Positions 1-8,705 of a stretch of DNA of 42,632 nucleotides are shown here, one piece after another. The number at the start of each line of letters is the position of its first letter. The stretch's first letter is position 1. The stretch is from assembly GCA_024695605.1 (NCBI GenBank), contig JAILHW010000091.1:1-42632 (forward strand), written 5' to 3'. The notes under the pieces were generated by a model, which made no database searches, had not been told where the DNA came from, and saw nothing but the letters and a program-made list of their open reading frames with translations. This stretch comes from Lachnospiraceae bacterium. Lineage in GTDB: Bacteria > Bacillota > Clostridia > Lachnospirales > Lachnospiraceae. The translations under genes were made by a program, and so were the position numbers.

Positions 1-497
1 GTCATCTGCTCTGATAAAAAGTTTTTGATCGTTTCCACATCCGAGGTGCAGCGCTGTATGATATCCCCGGTATGGTTCTTTCCGTGCCAGGCGTAGGGAA
101 GGTGCTCGATATGCACAAACAACTGATCCCGCATACGCCGGATCAGCTTCTCAGCACCCATGGCATTAAGCAGACGGTACAGATAGCGGCATACACCTGC
201 CGCCAGCGCGATCCCCACGATCAGAAGCGCGATCCCGAAAAGATGGCTTCGAAGATACGCTCTTCCGCCGAATGCCTCGATCAGGCTTTGCACAAACACA
301 GGTGCTGCCTTATCGTCTCCTATGATTTCATCTATGGTATACTGCACTACCTTAGGACCCAGCATATCCAGAAAGGCAACGATCAGCGAACAGATCACAC
401 CTAACGCAAAGAAACGCTTACTTCCTTTCAGAAAATAAGCGACCATGGAAAGTCTGTCATAGTCTTTTATCTTTTGCGCATGCTGATTTGTTTCCAT
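1..497 (-). CDS. ABC transporter, N-terminal part of fused permease/ATPase (cut by window edge)
   Basis: The minus-strand frame is open from about 497 to the window edge and encodes the N-terminal transmembrane half of an ABC exporter. Visible are hydrophobic segments (FFALGVICSLIVAFLDMLG, then LFGIALLIVGIALAAGV) and the cytoplasmic-loop signature HTGDIIQRCTSDVETI, typical of the ABC_membrane domain of multidrug or peptide exporters. The ATPase half lies outside the window, so the substrate cannot be guessed. An in-frame ATG at 588-590 would add 31 basic residues, but it sits in the loop of a terminator-like hairpin (578-601). ATG at 497 is therefore preferred, although neither start has a convincing ribosome binding site. 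Confidence 0.8.
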   Translation of the reverse strand, partial: METNQHAQKIKDYDRLSMVAYFLKGSKRFFALGVICSLIVAFLDMLGPKVVQYTIDEIIGDDKAAPVFVQSLIEAFGGRAYLRSHLFGIALLIVGIALAAGVCRYLYRLLNAMGAEKLIRRMRDQLFVHIEHLPYAWHGKNHTGDIIQRCTSDVETIKNFLSEQM

Positions 498-577
498 TTT
501 CTTTTCGCTTCCGTTATCCTTCTTGATCGGATCCTTCCCGTTGGTTTTTTTCCTGCCGGTGAACCGTTTGCAAAGAA

Positions 578-601
578 ATCCCCGGCTCATCAGTCGGGGA
601 T
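578..601 (-). terminator. Rho-independent terminator after the diguanylate cyclase
   Basis: Read on the minus strand, a 10-bp stem (ATCCCCGACT pairing with AGCCGGGGAT, one G-T pair) with a 4-base loop is followed by TTTCTTT. It lies 65 bases after the stop of the GGDEF gene and before the ABC transporter gene. Confidence 0.65.
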
Positions 602-665
602 CCAAAAAGTCGGGAACAGCTACCTGTCTCCCATCGTCAATCGTCAAATGCCAAAACGAAATGTC

Positions 666-2555
666 TTATCTTCTTCTGCCGGGCTTTTTCATCTTCTCTT
701 CGTACATCCTTGCATCACTGACACTGAGAAAATCCTCAATACGTCCCGTATTGTCAGCCTCCGTCAGATAGCTTCCCATGCTCAGGGAAACCTGATAGGG
801 CTTTCCTGAGGATGCATTGTAAGATCTGATCGCTTCCGAAAGCTGCTTCTGAAAGCGACAAAGGAGCTTCTCGGAATAGTCCACCGCAAAAATATAAAAC
901 TCATCGCCACCGGCCCTGGCTGCGATCTCTGCGCTGTCACAGCACCTGGTGATCATATCCGCTGCCGCCTTGATGGCACTGTCTCCTTCATAGTGTCCAT
1001 GCTCATCGTTGATGCGCTTGAGACCGTCCATATCAATGACCATGGCGCAGACCGTGTGCGTTCCCCGAAGCCTTGTGATCGCTTCCCTGGCCTGGGTATC
1101 AAATCCGCGGCGGTTCAGCATGCCCGTCATGGAATCTCTGATGCCGAGGTTTTGCAGTCTTCCGATCAAACGGTTGATCCGGTCATTTTTCAAAAGACCC
1201 TCCAGCGTCAGGGAAATGTTCAAAAGCCAGATATTGTAAAACTCATCGAAAATATCCTTGCCTTCCATCTCGATCACGGAATAGCCGAACAGCCTCTCCG
1301 CACAGTGCACACTCATCACATAGTAAAAGTGGGATCTGTCGGAATCGGATCTCGGGATCATATTGGCAGTGTCGAAAATGCGCGGAGAACCGGCATATTC
1401 CCGCTTCTTATCGATCCAGATGATCGGTGAGAATTTTCCGGAGGAATGCGTGAAATCATTTTCGATGGACAGCCTGTTTTCCTCATCCGTCTGCATCATC
1501 AAAAAGAAGGATGTATAGGCCCCGAAATCAATGGGATTCTCTCCGAAAAGCCTTTCCAGATCATACAGATTCTCCACCTTGTTCAGCAGCAAAAGTGAGG
1601 ACTCCGTATCATACATCCCATAGCTGAATTTCCGGTTGATCTCATACAGGCGGTTGATACTCTCCGCCTCATATTCATAGTCCAGAGGCTTACACCCGCA
1701 GGACTGTGTCAGGATCGCTCTGGGTCTGATTTTCAGCGCCTGTGCCTGTTCCTCCTCATCCTGAATACCGCCCCGATCCAGAAGCCCCAGAGCCTTTCTG
1801 GCAATATCCAGGCGCTCTCTTGTGGCGGAAGTCAGATGCGGCAGATATTCCTGCCCTTCAAGGGTACCGTCAAAGCCTGAAACGGCAATGTCCTCGGGTA
1901 TTTTCAATCCCCGGTTTTTCAGCTCCGTGGACAGCGCGATGGCCATATAATCATTGGCGCAAACTACGGCCTGCGGCCTTTCGGGAAGGGCTAAAAAGAA
2001 TTCCGCCGCTTCGGCGCCCTTATGAAACCAGAAATCCCCCTCAAACACTCCCGCTCCGTCCCTCGGAAGTCCGTACTCCTTCATCATCCGACGAAAGGAG
2101 TCAAGTCGTATCCTTGCATCCTCGTGGGTCAGTGGCCCGGACATATAGCCTATGTGGGTAAAATGATGCACATCCAGAAAATGCCTTACCATAAGCTCCA
2201 TGGCACCCGCATCATCAAAATCAATGTTATAAAAGCCCTCCACCTTGGTGGTGATGGAAATGACCGGACAGCTGGCATGCCGAAGCTTTCGGATGACCTT
2301 ATCCGCCATCCCTTCTACATTGTATCCTTCCCCATCATAAACGATTCCGTCAAATCCGGACAGGTCCATATCTTCGATCAGATCAAACTCATAATCGCCA
2401 TACTGCGCATTGATCTCACCGATCTTTCCCATGGAGTTAAAATACACAAGGTCCACACCCAGCTCATCTGCCGCCGTATTAAACGCCCTGCAAAGATCAT
2501 GTCTGTATCTGCTGGTCAGTCCGCAACTGAAAACCGCAAACACTTTACGTTTCAT
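666..2555 (-). CDS. Diguanylate cyclase with LacI-type ligand-binding sensor domain
   Basis: This 629-residue protein should make cyclic di-GMP from two GTP. Residues 1 to about 287 resemble the sugar-binding core of LacI-family regulators (CANDYMAIAL at 199-208, VSGFDG at 225-230) but lack the usual DNA-binding helix-turn-helix. Residues about 290-460 form a GAF-like or uncharacterised middle region. The GGDEF domain starts near 470 (DSMTGMLNRRGFD) with the intact signature AGGDEF at 548-553. The inhibitory RxxD site that should sit just upstream is replaced by DSAE, so product inhibition through that site is unlikely. There is no signal peptide or membrane segment, so the sensor should read a cytoplasmic ligand. 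The start is supported by AGAGGGGGATGGATTT before ATG. The ligand is unknown. Confidence 0.88.
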   Translation of the reverse strand: MKRKVFAVFSCGLTSRYRHDLCRAFNTAADELGVDLVYFNSMGKIGEINAQYGDYEFDLIEDMDLSGFDGIVYDGEGYNVEGMADKVIRKLRHASCPVISITTKVEGFYNIDFDDAGAMELMVRHFLDVHHFTHIGYMSGPLTHEDARIRLDSFRRMMKEYGLPRDGAGVFEGDFWFHKGAEAAEFFLALPERPQAVVCANDYMAIALSTELKNRGLKIPEDIAVSGFDGTLEGQEYLPHLTSATRERLDIARKALGLLDRGGIQDEEEQAQALKIRPRAILTQSCGCKPLDYEYEAESINRLYEINRKFSYGMYDTESSLLLLNKVENLYDLERLFGENPIDFGAYTSFFLMMQTDEENRLSIENDFTHSSGKFSPIIWIDKKREYAGSPRIFDTANMIPRSDSDRSHFYYVMSVHCAERLFGYSVIEMEGKDIFDEFYNIWLLNISLTLEGLLKNDRINRLIGRLQNLGIRDSMTGMLNRRGFDTQAREAITRLRGTHTVCAMVIDMDGLKRINDEHGHYEGDSAIKAAADMITRCCDSAEIAARAGGDEFYIFAVDYSEKLLCRFQKQLSEAIRSYNASSGKPYQVSLSMGSYLTEADNTGRIEDFLSVSDARMYEEKMKKPGRRR

Positions 2556-2669
2556 AAATCCATCCCCCTCTTCCCCTGACGGATATCAGGCTTGTACTAC
2601 GATTCTATTGTTTCTCCGATACCTTCTTTTGTCAAGGTGGTGTTTTTCAAAACAGGTCCCTGTATTTTA

Positions 2670-3896
2670 TCAAACATCCTTCTCCAGATAGTCGGATAAA
2701 ACGCGCATCCGCTTCTTCCAGGTATGTTCCCCGGCCAGAAGATATCCACGATCCGCAATGTCCTGCATCCTGTCCTCATCCGAAAGAAGCCCTCTTACAA
2801 TATCCGGAATGGCTCCGATTTCTTCTCTGTTCCAGATCCTGCAGTTTTCTCCGTCTAAAAGGATCTTATCCAGCCAGACGTTGGAATCCGTCAGACAAAC
2901 GCTCCGATTCAGCATGGAGTTAAAGATCCGGTCATGGGGTCCGTTTTGAAACCAGGGAAGGACATTCAGCGAAATCTTACTGTCTACGATCTTTTCCAGA
3001 CACTGTGCCGAATACAGACTGTCTCCGTCGATCAGATTTTCCGGATGCGAGAGCAAAAGCTCATTCCACTTATCCCCGAAGACATGCACCCTGATGCCAT
3101 TGTCCGCAAGGGTCCTTATGACCTCACCACGCATATGATAGCGCACATACAGATCGATAAAGGTGATGTTCTGCATGGTCTGCTTCAGATCCTCTTCTGT
3201 CAGATCCTCAATTTCCCTTCGAAGAAATTTCTCCACCACCGCTTCCACCGTCTGATCCGGATGGGACAACAGATACTCGATCATCTCATAGTAAAATGCA
3301 GTATATTCCTCATCCAGACGCGTGATATACTTCTCAAACCGTTTCGGGGAGGCGTAGTTTCCCGTAAACAGGACATCTATGCTGCGCTCCCTGATAGCGG
3401 GCGCTTTCCGGGGCGTTTCTTTCTTTTGCTCAAAGTCCGTATGTCCGTCCCTCTCTGCCGTATAAAGCTCCGTGCCCGCCAGCGGCAAAAAGGGTCCCAT
3501 TTTGACTTCGGGGAAAAAGCGCTTCATAAAGGCTTCATGGCCCAGATCGATGGAAAGCTGCGTATAGAGCCCCGGCCTTTGGGACAAAAGCTCATAGTAA
3601 TAATACGGGTGATCTGCCAGAATATTAAAGCAGGGAATCTTCAGGCCGTCCCAGATATACTGCCCGCTTTCTTCATCCAGAAACTGCGGCTCCTTGCACA
3701 TCCCGTGAAAGTTAAAGGAAAGCATCACGGTATTTCCGCGCTCATAAAACCGCAGCATTTGAGAGGATGCCTTCCAGGGCTTTGCCAGATCATACAGATA
3801 TACATCATGCCCCAGCTTCTCAAGAGCCTTTTTCATCTGTCTGGAAAAATAGCCCTGCGTCTCGATATCCCCTTCAAACAAAATGATCTTTTTCAC
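2670..3896 (-). CDS. CgeB-like family glycosyltransferase
   Basis: This 408-residue protein resembles the CgeB/DUF3880-type glycosyltransferases that are common in Clostridia. The N-terminus (MKKIILFEGD...) is the first beta strand of a GT-B fold. The C-terminal third has the group-1 pattern RIFNSMLNRSVCLTDSN, followed by ENCRIWNREE and a final helix starting at EHTWKKRM. It probably transfers a sugar to a surface or envelope acceptor; donor and acceptor are unknown. The start codon is GTG, and the GTGA overlaps the coaBC stop by four bases, so translation is probably coupled. Only a weak 5-bp hairpin follows the stop (2652-2663). The link to coaBC looks like operon convenience rather than pathway logic. 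Confidence 0.75.
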   Translation of the reverse strand: MKKIILFEGDIETQGYFSRQMKKALEKLGHDVYLYDLAKPWKASSQMLRFYERGNTVMLSFNFHGMCKEPQFLDEESGQYIWDGLKIPCFNILADHPYYYYELLSQRPGLYTQLSIDLGHEAFMKRFFPEVKMGPFLPLAGTELYTAERDGHTDFEQKKETPRKAPAIRERSIDVLFTGNYASPKRFEKYITRLDEEYTAFYYEMIEYLLSHPDQTVEAVVEKFLRREIEDLTEEDLKQTMQNITFIDLYVRYHMRGEVIRTLADNGIRVHVFGDKWNELLLSHPENLIDGDSLYSAQCLEKIVDSKISLNVLPWFQNGPHDRIFNSMLNRSVCLTDSNVWLDKILLDGENCRIWNREEIGAIPDIVRGLLSDEDRMQDIADRGYLLAGEHTWKKRMRVLSDYLEKDV

Positions 3897-5245
3897 GCCT
3901 CTTTCGGTGCTCCCTCACTTTGCTGCTCTGTGGTCACATCTTCCTGTTGCTCTTCAGTCTTTTTCTCTCCGCGGTAGATCTCCTCGGTCTCCTGCGATTC
4001 ATCACCTAGCTTTTTGATCTCCTCCGCCAGGCCCTTTTCCTGCTCCTGTTTTTTGCTTCGAAGTTGCAGCAGCTCGTCAAAGATCCTGCCCGCCACCTCA
4101 TCCTTGCTCATCAGAGGAAGCTCTGTTACCCCGGATCTTGTGATCAGTGTCACAACATTGGTCTCCGTTCCGAAGCCCGCGCCTTCTACCTTTACATTAT
4201 TGGCCACGATCATATCTACATTTTTCTTGGTCAGTTTTTCCGCGGAATTTTCCAGCATATGCTCGGTTTCCATGGAGAATCCGCAAAGCAGCTGTCCGGC
4301 CCTTCGATTCTGCCCGAGGTATGCAAGGATGTCCGTGGTCCTCTTTAAGGGGATCGAAAGCTCTCCGTCCTTCTTTTTCATCTTCTCCCCAGCTACCTCG
4401 GCAGGGGTATAATCCGCTACAGCCGCAGCCTTTACGATGATATCCATGGAGCCTGCCACAGCTCTGACTGCCTCATACATATCTCTTGCGCTCTTGACAT
4501 TGACGCATTTGACAAAGGACGGAACAGGCGCTGTGGTATTGGCCTTTACCAGCGTGACCTTCGCCCCTCTTTGCATCGCCACCTGCGCCAGGGCAAAGCC
4601 CATTTTGCCGCTCGAATGGTTGGTGATGAACCTGACGGGATCCATGGATTCCATGGTGGCACCCGCAGTTACGAGCACGTTCAGATCCTGCATATCCTTT
4701 TCAAAGCGGATCTCCTTAAGCAGTGCCTCGATCAGCATCTGCACCGGAGGAAGCTTACCCTTCCCCTCATCCTTGCAGGCCAAAAGACCCGTAGCCGGTT
4801 CAATGATGACCATTCCGTATTTTTTGCACTTTTCCAGATTCTCCTGGACGATGGGATTTTCGTACATTCTGGTATTCATGGCCGGAGCAATGAGGATTGG
4901 GCAGGTGCATGCCAGAAGCGTGGTGGTCAGCATATCATCTGCGATCCCGCCCGCGATCTTTCCGATCACATTGGCACTGGCCGGGGCGATCAGAAATGCA
5001 TCCGCCTTTTTGGCAAGCGAAATATGCTCTACCTCAAATTCAAAGTTCCGGTCAAAGGTATCCACCAGACACTTGTGTCCCGTCAGCGTTTCAAAGGTGA
5101 TGGGGTGAATGAAATTCAACGCATTTTTCGTCATCAGCACATGTACGTCTGCATGGAGCTTTACCAGATCGCTTGCAAGCTGTGCTGCCTTATAGGCGGC
5201 GATGGAACCAGTCACTCCCAAAAGAACCGTTTTTCCCTGTAACAT
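3893..5245 (-). CDS. coaBC: Bifunctional phosphopantothenoylcysteine decarboxylase/synthetase
   Basis: CoaBC joins cysteine to 4'-phosphopantothenate (CoaB, CTP-dependent) and decarboxylates the product (CoaC, FMN) in coenzyme A synthesis. The N-terminal flavoprotein half shows GVTGSIAAYKAA, HISLAKKADAFLIAPASAN and the substrate-binding PAMNTRMYENP. It also carries the catalytic cysteine region ATGLLACKDEGKGKLP. The CoaB half starts near residue 188 with VLVTAGATMESMDPVRFI and TNHSSGKMG. The protein is 450 residues against a usual length of roughly 400. The excess is a charged Glu/Gln/Lys-rich tail of about 50 residues (from RSKKQEQEKG onward) with no recognised domain. The gene is 38 bases downstream of argJ and overlaps the glycosyltransferase start. 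Confidence 0.95.
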   Translation of the reverse strand: MLQGKTVLLGVTGSIAAYKAAQLASDLVKLHADVHVLMTKNALNFIHPITFETLTGHKCLVDTFDRNFEFEVEHISLAKKADAFLIAPASANVIGKIAGGIADDMLTTTLLACTCPILIAPAMNTRMYENPIVQENLEKCKKYGMVIIEPATGLLACKDEGKGKLPPVQMLIEALLKEIRFEKDMQDLNVLVTAGATMESMDPVRFITNHSSGKMGFALAQVAMQRGAKVTLVKANTTAPVPSFVKCVNVKSARDMYEAVRAVAGSMDIIVKAAAVADYTPAEVAGEKMKKKDGELSIPLKRTTDILAYLGQNRRAGQLLCGFSMETEHMLENSAEKLTKKNVDMIVANNVKVEGAGFGTETNVVTLITRSGVTELPLMSKDEVAGRIFDELLQLRSKKQEQEKGLAEEIKKLGDESQETEEIYRGEKKTEEQQEDVTTEQQSEGAPKEA

Positions 5246-5283
5246 ATCCTCTCTCCTTTTTCAATCGCATCCTGATCCTTTGA

Positions 5284-6567
5284 TCAGGATCTGTAATCCC
5301 CGTTGATCCTTACATAGTCATAGGTCATATCACAGCCCCAGGCGGTAGCCTCTCCCGCTCCGTCGTGAAGATCCAGCCGGATCTCGATCTCCTCACAGCT
5401 TAAGAGATTTTTGGCAAAGTCCTCATCAAAGCTTTCGGCATATCCGTTTCTGTAAGCCGGCATCACACCGGCATCGGATGCCAGATCGATATCCACCTTG
5501 GACACATCCACATCCGCATCGGCATACCCGAGGGCACACATGATCCTTCCGCTGTTGGCATCCGCACCAAAGATCGCACATTTTACCAGAGAAGAGGAAA
5601 TGATGGATTTGGCAACCGCGATGGCGCTTTTGTCATCCTTTGCCCCTTTCACCGTGCAGGTTATAAACTTGCCGGCGCCCTCTCCGTCAGCTGCCAGCAT
5701 TCTGGTCAGATTCACCATGACAAGCCACAAAGCCTTATAGACGATGCCGTACCCGGTCGTCGGAGCCTCTTCCACCTTTCCGGGATGTCCTGCATCGGAT
5801 ACGATCCTGTCATTGCCTGCAAGGCCGTTTGCCATCACAAGCACCATATCATTGGTGGAGGTATCGCCATCCACCGACATACAGTTATAGGTGACCTTCA
5901 CGATCTCGGAAAGCATCTTCTGCAACAGATCAGAGGAGATCGCAGCGTCCGTCGTGATAAAGTTCAGGGTGGTAGCCATATTGGGATGGATCATACCGCT
6001 TCCCTTGGCCATACCGCCAAGATGACATACCTTTCCATCCAGGGTAAACTCCACAGCCACCTCTTTTGCCACGGTATCCGTGGTCATGATCGCGTATTCC
6101 GCGCGGCCCCCGCCGTCATAGGAAAGATCGGCTGCAAGCGCATCGATATGGCTTCGGATCGGCTCGATGGGAAGGGTCTCTCCGATAACGCCCGTAGATG
6201 CAACCGCGATCTCTTCCGTCTTAAGTCCCATTGCATCTGCTGCAAGCGCGCACATCTCTTCAGCCTTTTCCATGCCGTCCGCATTGCAGGTATTGGCGTT
6301 TTTGGAATTGGCGATCACCGCTCTTACCTTGCCGCCGTTTTTTGCAAGATGCTCCTTTGTCACAAGGATCGGGGCACCCTTGACTTTGTTCTGTGTATAA
6401 ACAGCCGCCGCCTCACAATCCGTGTCGCTGACAAACATGGCAAGATCATATTTGTCCGGATCCGGATTCAGTCCGCAGTTCAGTCCGCCGGCCCGAATGC
6501 CCTTCGCGGCGCAGATCCCGCCTTCGATCATGGTATATGCCTGATCCGTTATCATTTTAATGCTCAT
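5284..6567 (-). CDS. argJ: Glutamate N-acetyltransferase / amino-acid acetyltransferase ArgJ
   Basis: ArgJ moves the acetyl group from N-acetylornithine to glutamate in the cyclic arginine pathway. The precursor cleaves itself at a conserved Ala-Thr bond; the motif KGSGMIHPNMATTL is intact, placing the nucleophilic threonine near residue 199. Other family blocks are GVIGETLP, MTTDTVAKE and DGEGAGKF, where most homologues have DGEGATKF. The length of 427 residues is slightly long for the family. The start has AAAGGAG nine bases upstream. It is not next to argC, argB or argD, which usually accompany it, although argR lies about 6 kb away. No convincing ArgR operator was found in the 65-base gap upstream. 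A hairpin (5269-5290) straddles the stop codon but lacks a T-run. Confidence 0.95.
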   Translation of the reverse strand: MSIKMITDQAYTMIEGGICAAKGIRAGGLNCGLNPDPDKYDLAMFVSDTDCEAAAVYTQNKVKGAPILVTKEHLAKNGGKVRAVIANSKNANTCNADGMEKAEEMCALAADAMGLKTEEIAVASTGVIGETLPIEPIRSHIDALAADLSYDGGGRAEYAIMTTDTVAKEVAVEFTLDGKVCHLGGMAKGSGMIHPNMATTLNFITTDAAISSDLLQKMLSEIVKVTYNCMSVDGDTSTNDMVLVMANGLAGNDRIVSDAGHPGKVEEAPTTGYGIVYKALWLVMVNLTRMLAADGEGAGKFITCTVKGAKDDKSAIAVAKSIISSSLVKCAIFGADANSGRIMCALGYADADVDVSKVDIDLASDAGVMPAYRNGYAESFDEDFAKNLLSCEEIEIRLDLHDGAGEATAWGCDMTYDYVRINGDYRS

Positions 6568-6632
6568 AATGTCTGACTCCTTTTTCTTAAAAATTATCTT
6601 TTATCATACCACATTTTTTCATCTTCTTCCAC

Positions 6633-8390
6633 CTAAGTTACCTTCTGAAGATCCGAGATATCTCCATCCACCAGCATGGAGTAATTGGTATAATAAACCA
6701 CAAACCCGGGATTGGCGCCTGCCGGCTTTTTTACGTGCTTCTTTTGGATGTAATCCACCTCGATCTTATCCCGTCCGCCGGCCTTGGAATAGTGTGCGGC
6801 AAGGCGGCCCGCCTCCTCAAAGGCGCGGTCCGGTATCTCCTTACCTTCGCTTTTTAGGATGACGTGGGAACCGGGCATGCCCTTGGCATGGAACCACCAG
6901 TCGCCACCCGTGGCCAGCTTAAAGGTGATCTCTTCGTTCTGGAAATTGTTCTTTCCCACATACAGATCAAAGCCGTCGCTGCTGATATAATGAAGCGGCG
7001 CACTTTTGGCGCTTCTGTTTTTCTCTTTTCCGCGGCTTTTGATATAGCCGGCAGCAAACAGCTCCTGCCGGATCTGGGACAGATCCTCCTCGCTCTCAGC
7101 CAGATCCAGGGAGGTCAGCACGGACTCCAGATGGTCCCTCTGGCTTTTCGTCTCCTCTACGAGTACGCTTAAGGTCTCATAGGTCCGTTTCAGCTTTCCG
7201 TAGCGGTCAAAATACTTTTTGGCATTCTCCATCGCAGAAAGCGTGGGATCCAGCGGAATGGTAATGGTTTCATTGGTGTAATAGTTTTCCGCCTCCAGAC
7301 TCTTCTGTCCGCTCTCTGCCTGATATCCGTAGGTATGCAGCAGTTCGCCGTAAACCTTATACTTGTCTCTTTTTTCCGTATCCTTCAGCTGCTGCAGCTG
7401 AAGACCGAGCTTTTTATTCTGCCGCTCCAGTGCCACCGAGGTGATATGCCGAAGATCTGCGGATTTTTGCCGGATCCTGGTAACCTGGGCTTTCTTTCCG
7501 TAAAAGCCAAGCACCACCTCTGACATACTCTCAAAAGGCTGCAGCTCTTCCTCCCGATACATGGAAAAGGCAAAGGCGCCAAACTCCATCGGCGTATGGT
7601 CTGCCTTTGATGAAATGATGCAGGGAGAAAAGGCCCCTCTTCGGATTGCTTCAAGCAGTTCCCAAATAGTTAGCGATAGCTTACTTTTCTCTGCCTCGCC
7701 TGCAGCTTCAAAGTTCCGTTCCCCGTCAATACCGGCGCGGTAGCAAAGCTCCTGTGCCATGACAGGCGATATTCCCCGAAAGCTCTGATAGATGGCCTTG
7801 AAGGCCACCGCGGGTTTGGAATACAGATGGCTATCCAAAAGCGTCTGCAGCTCTTCCTTCGTCTTTGCCGTCATCAGATCCGGCTTGCCGTCGGTATCCA
7901 CGCGGAAATACTGCTTTCCGGGTAGGACCTCTCTGACGGAGGATACCAGAGCCGATACATGCTTGATCGCATCCAGGATCTTTCCCTCGCTGTCGCAGAA
8001 GATCACATTGCTGTGCTTCCCCATCAGCTCGATGATGAGCTTTTTTCTCCGAAGATCTCCCATCTCATCCAGATGCTCCACCTCGATCTCCACGATACGG
8101 TCGAGCCCCGGCTGCGAGATAGAGACGATCCTGCCGCCGGAAATGTGTTTCCTGAGCAGCATGCAAAAGCTCGGTGCCGTCATGGGGGATTTCTTGTTCT
8201 CTTCGGTCAGTGCGATCAGGGGAAGGGATGCATCGGCGCTGATCAAAAGCCGGTAGTTTCCTTCCTGGGGTTTGATCTGCAGCAGAAGCTCGTCCTTTTC
8301 GGGCTGCGCGATCTTTGCGATCCTGCCGCCTGTGAGTTTGTCTGATAGTTCGCTGCAAAGGGCAGCGATGGATATTCCGTCAAATGCCAT
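6633..8390 (-). CDS. rqcH: Rqc2 homologue RqcH (NFACT family, formerly FbpA-like)
   Basis: RqcH binds stalled 50S subunits carrying peptidyl-tRNA and adds C-terminal alanine tails that mark the nascent chain for proteolysis. The 585-residue protein starts with the NFACT-N signature MAFDGISIAALCSEL and LTGGRIAKIAQPEKDEL. The Asp-Arg pair falls exactly at residues 97-98 (GLDRIVEIEVE), matching the D97-R98 pair needed for tRNA binding in Bacillus subtilis RqcH. A central coiled-coil region follows. The C-terminal NFACT-R domain has GGDWWFHAKGMPGSHVILK. Older annotations call such proteins fibronectin-binding, but the tRNA-binding pair supports the RqcH role. It is read before argJ and coaBC and follows the repeat element at 8.4-8.7 kb. 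Confidence 0.93.
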   Translation of the reverse strand: MAFDGISIAALCSELSDKLTGGRIAKIAQPEKDELLLQIKPQEGNYRLLISADASLPLIALTEENKKSPMTAPSFCMLLRKHISGGRIVSISQPGLDRIVEIEVEHLDEMGDLRRKKLIIELMGKHSNVIFCDSEGKILDAIKHVSALVSSVREVLPGKQYFRVDTDGKPDLMTAKTKEELQTLLDSHLYSKPAVAFKAIYQSFRGISPVMAQELCYRAGIDGERNFEAAGEAEKSKLSLTIWELLEAIRRGAFSPCIISSKADHTPMEFGAFAFSMYREEELQPFESMSEVVLGFYGKKAQVTRIRQKSADLRHITSVALERQNKKLGLQLQQLKDTEKRDKYKVYGELLHTYGYQAESGQKSLEAENYYTNETITIPLDPTLSAMENAKKYFDRYGKLKRTYETLSVLVEETKSQRDHLESVLTSLDLAESEEDLSQIRQELFAAGYIKSRGKEKNRSAKSAPLHYISSDGFDLYVGKNNFQNEEITFKLATGGDWWFHAKGMPGSHVILKSEGKEIPDRAFEEAGRLAAHYSKAGGRDKIEVDYIQKKHVKKPAGANPGFVVYYTNYSMLVDGDISDLQKVT

Positions 8391-8403
8391 AATGATCCTT
8401 TCG

Positions 8404-8488
8404 TGTTGCTTCGCGTGTGCAGTTTTACACGGCTGAGTCAGCGCCCCTCAATTTTGCTTACGCAAAATTTCGTGGTGTTGCTTCGCAA
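8404..8488. repeat. 85-bp direct repeat, copy 1
   Basis: The 85 bases are identical to 8549-8633 (offset 145). The unit contains a small palindrome, AATTTTGC-TTAC-GCAAAATT, and the core GGCTGAGTCAGCG at 8431-8443. It lies just upstream of the rqcH start. Confidence 0.97.
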
Positions 8489-8548
8489 GCCTGTTTGGCT
8501 GATAGGCTAAGACAGCGCCTCTCGAATTCGCTTCGCTCTTCTCGAGGT

Positions 8549-8633
8549 TGTTGCTTCGCGTGTGCAGTTTTACACGGCTGAGTCAGCGCCCCTCAATTTT
8601 GCTTACGCAAAATTTCGTGGTGTTGCTTCGCAA
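8549..8633. repeat. 85-bp direct repeat, copy 2
   Basis: Identical to 8404-8488. It ends in TGTTGC-TTC-GCAACA, a 6-bp hairpin completed by flanking bases, directly before the glgA terminator region. Between the copies lies a short stretch with CTCGAATTCG...CTTCTCGAG symmetry. Confidence 0.97.
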
Positions 8634-8644
8634 CAATAAAATAA

Positions 8645-8689
8645 AAAAGAGTGCCCCTTTGCGTGCGAGCACTCACGGGGCACTCTTTT
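8645..8689 (-). terminator. Rho-independent terminator after glgA
   Basis: A 13-bp stem (AAAAGAGTGCCCC with GGGGCACTCTTTT) encloses a 19-base loop. On the minus strand it is followed by TTATTTTATTG. It can also stop plus-strand transcripts because TTTTCC follows on that side. Confidence 0.9.
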
Positions 8690-8705
8690 CCATTTTAACG
8701 CTGAC

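Noticed and set aside
588..590. Upstream ATG for the ABC transporter
   Set aside because: It lies in the loop of the terminator hairpin of the preceding gene and has no ribosome binding site.
5269..5290. Perfect 9-bp hairpin at the argJ stop
   Set aside because: No T-run follows on the minus strand and the next gene begins at once, so it is not called a terminator. Its role is unclear.
6568..6632. Possible ArgR operator before argJ (GATAATTTTTAAGA after TATGAT)
   Set aside because: It is only A/T-rich and lacks the TGAAT/ATTCA symmetry of ARG boxes.
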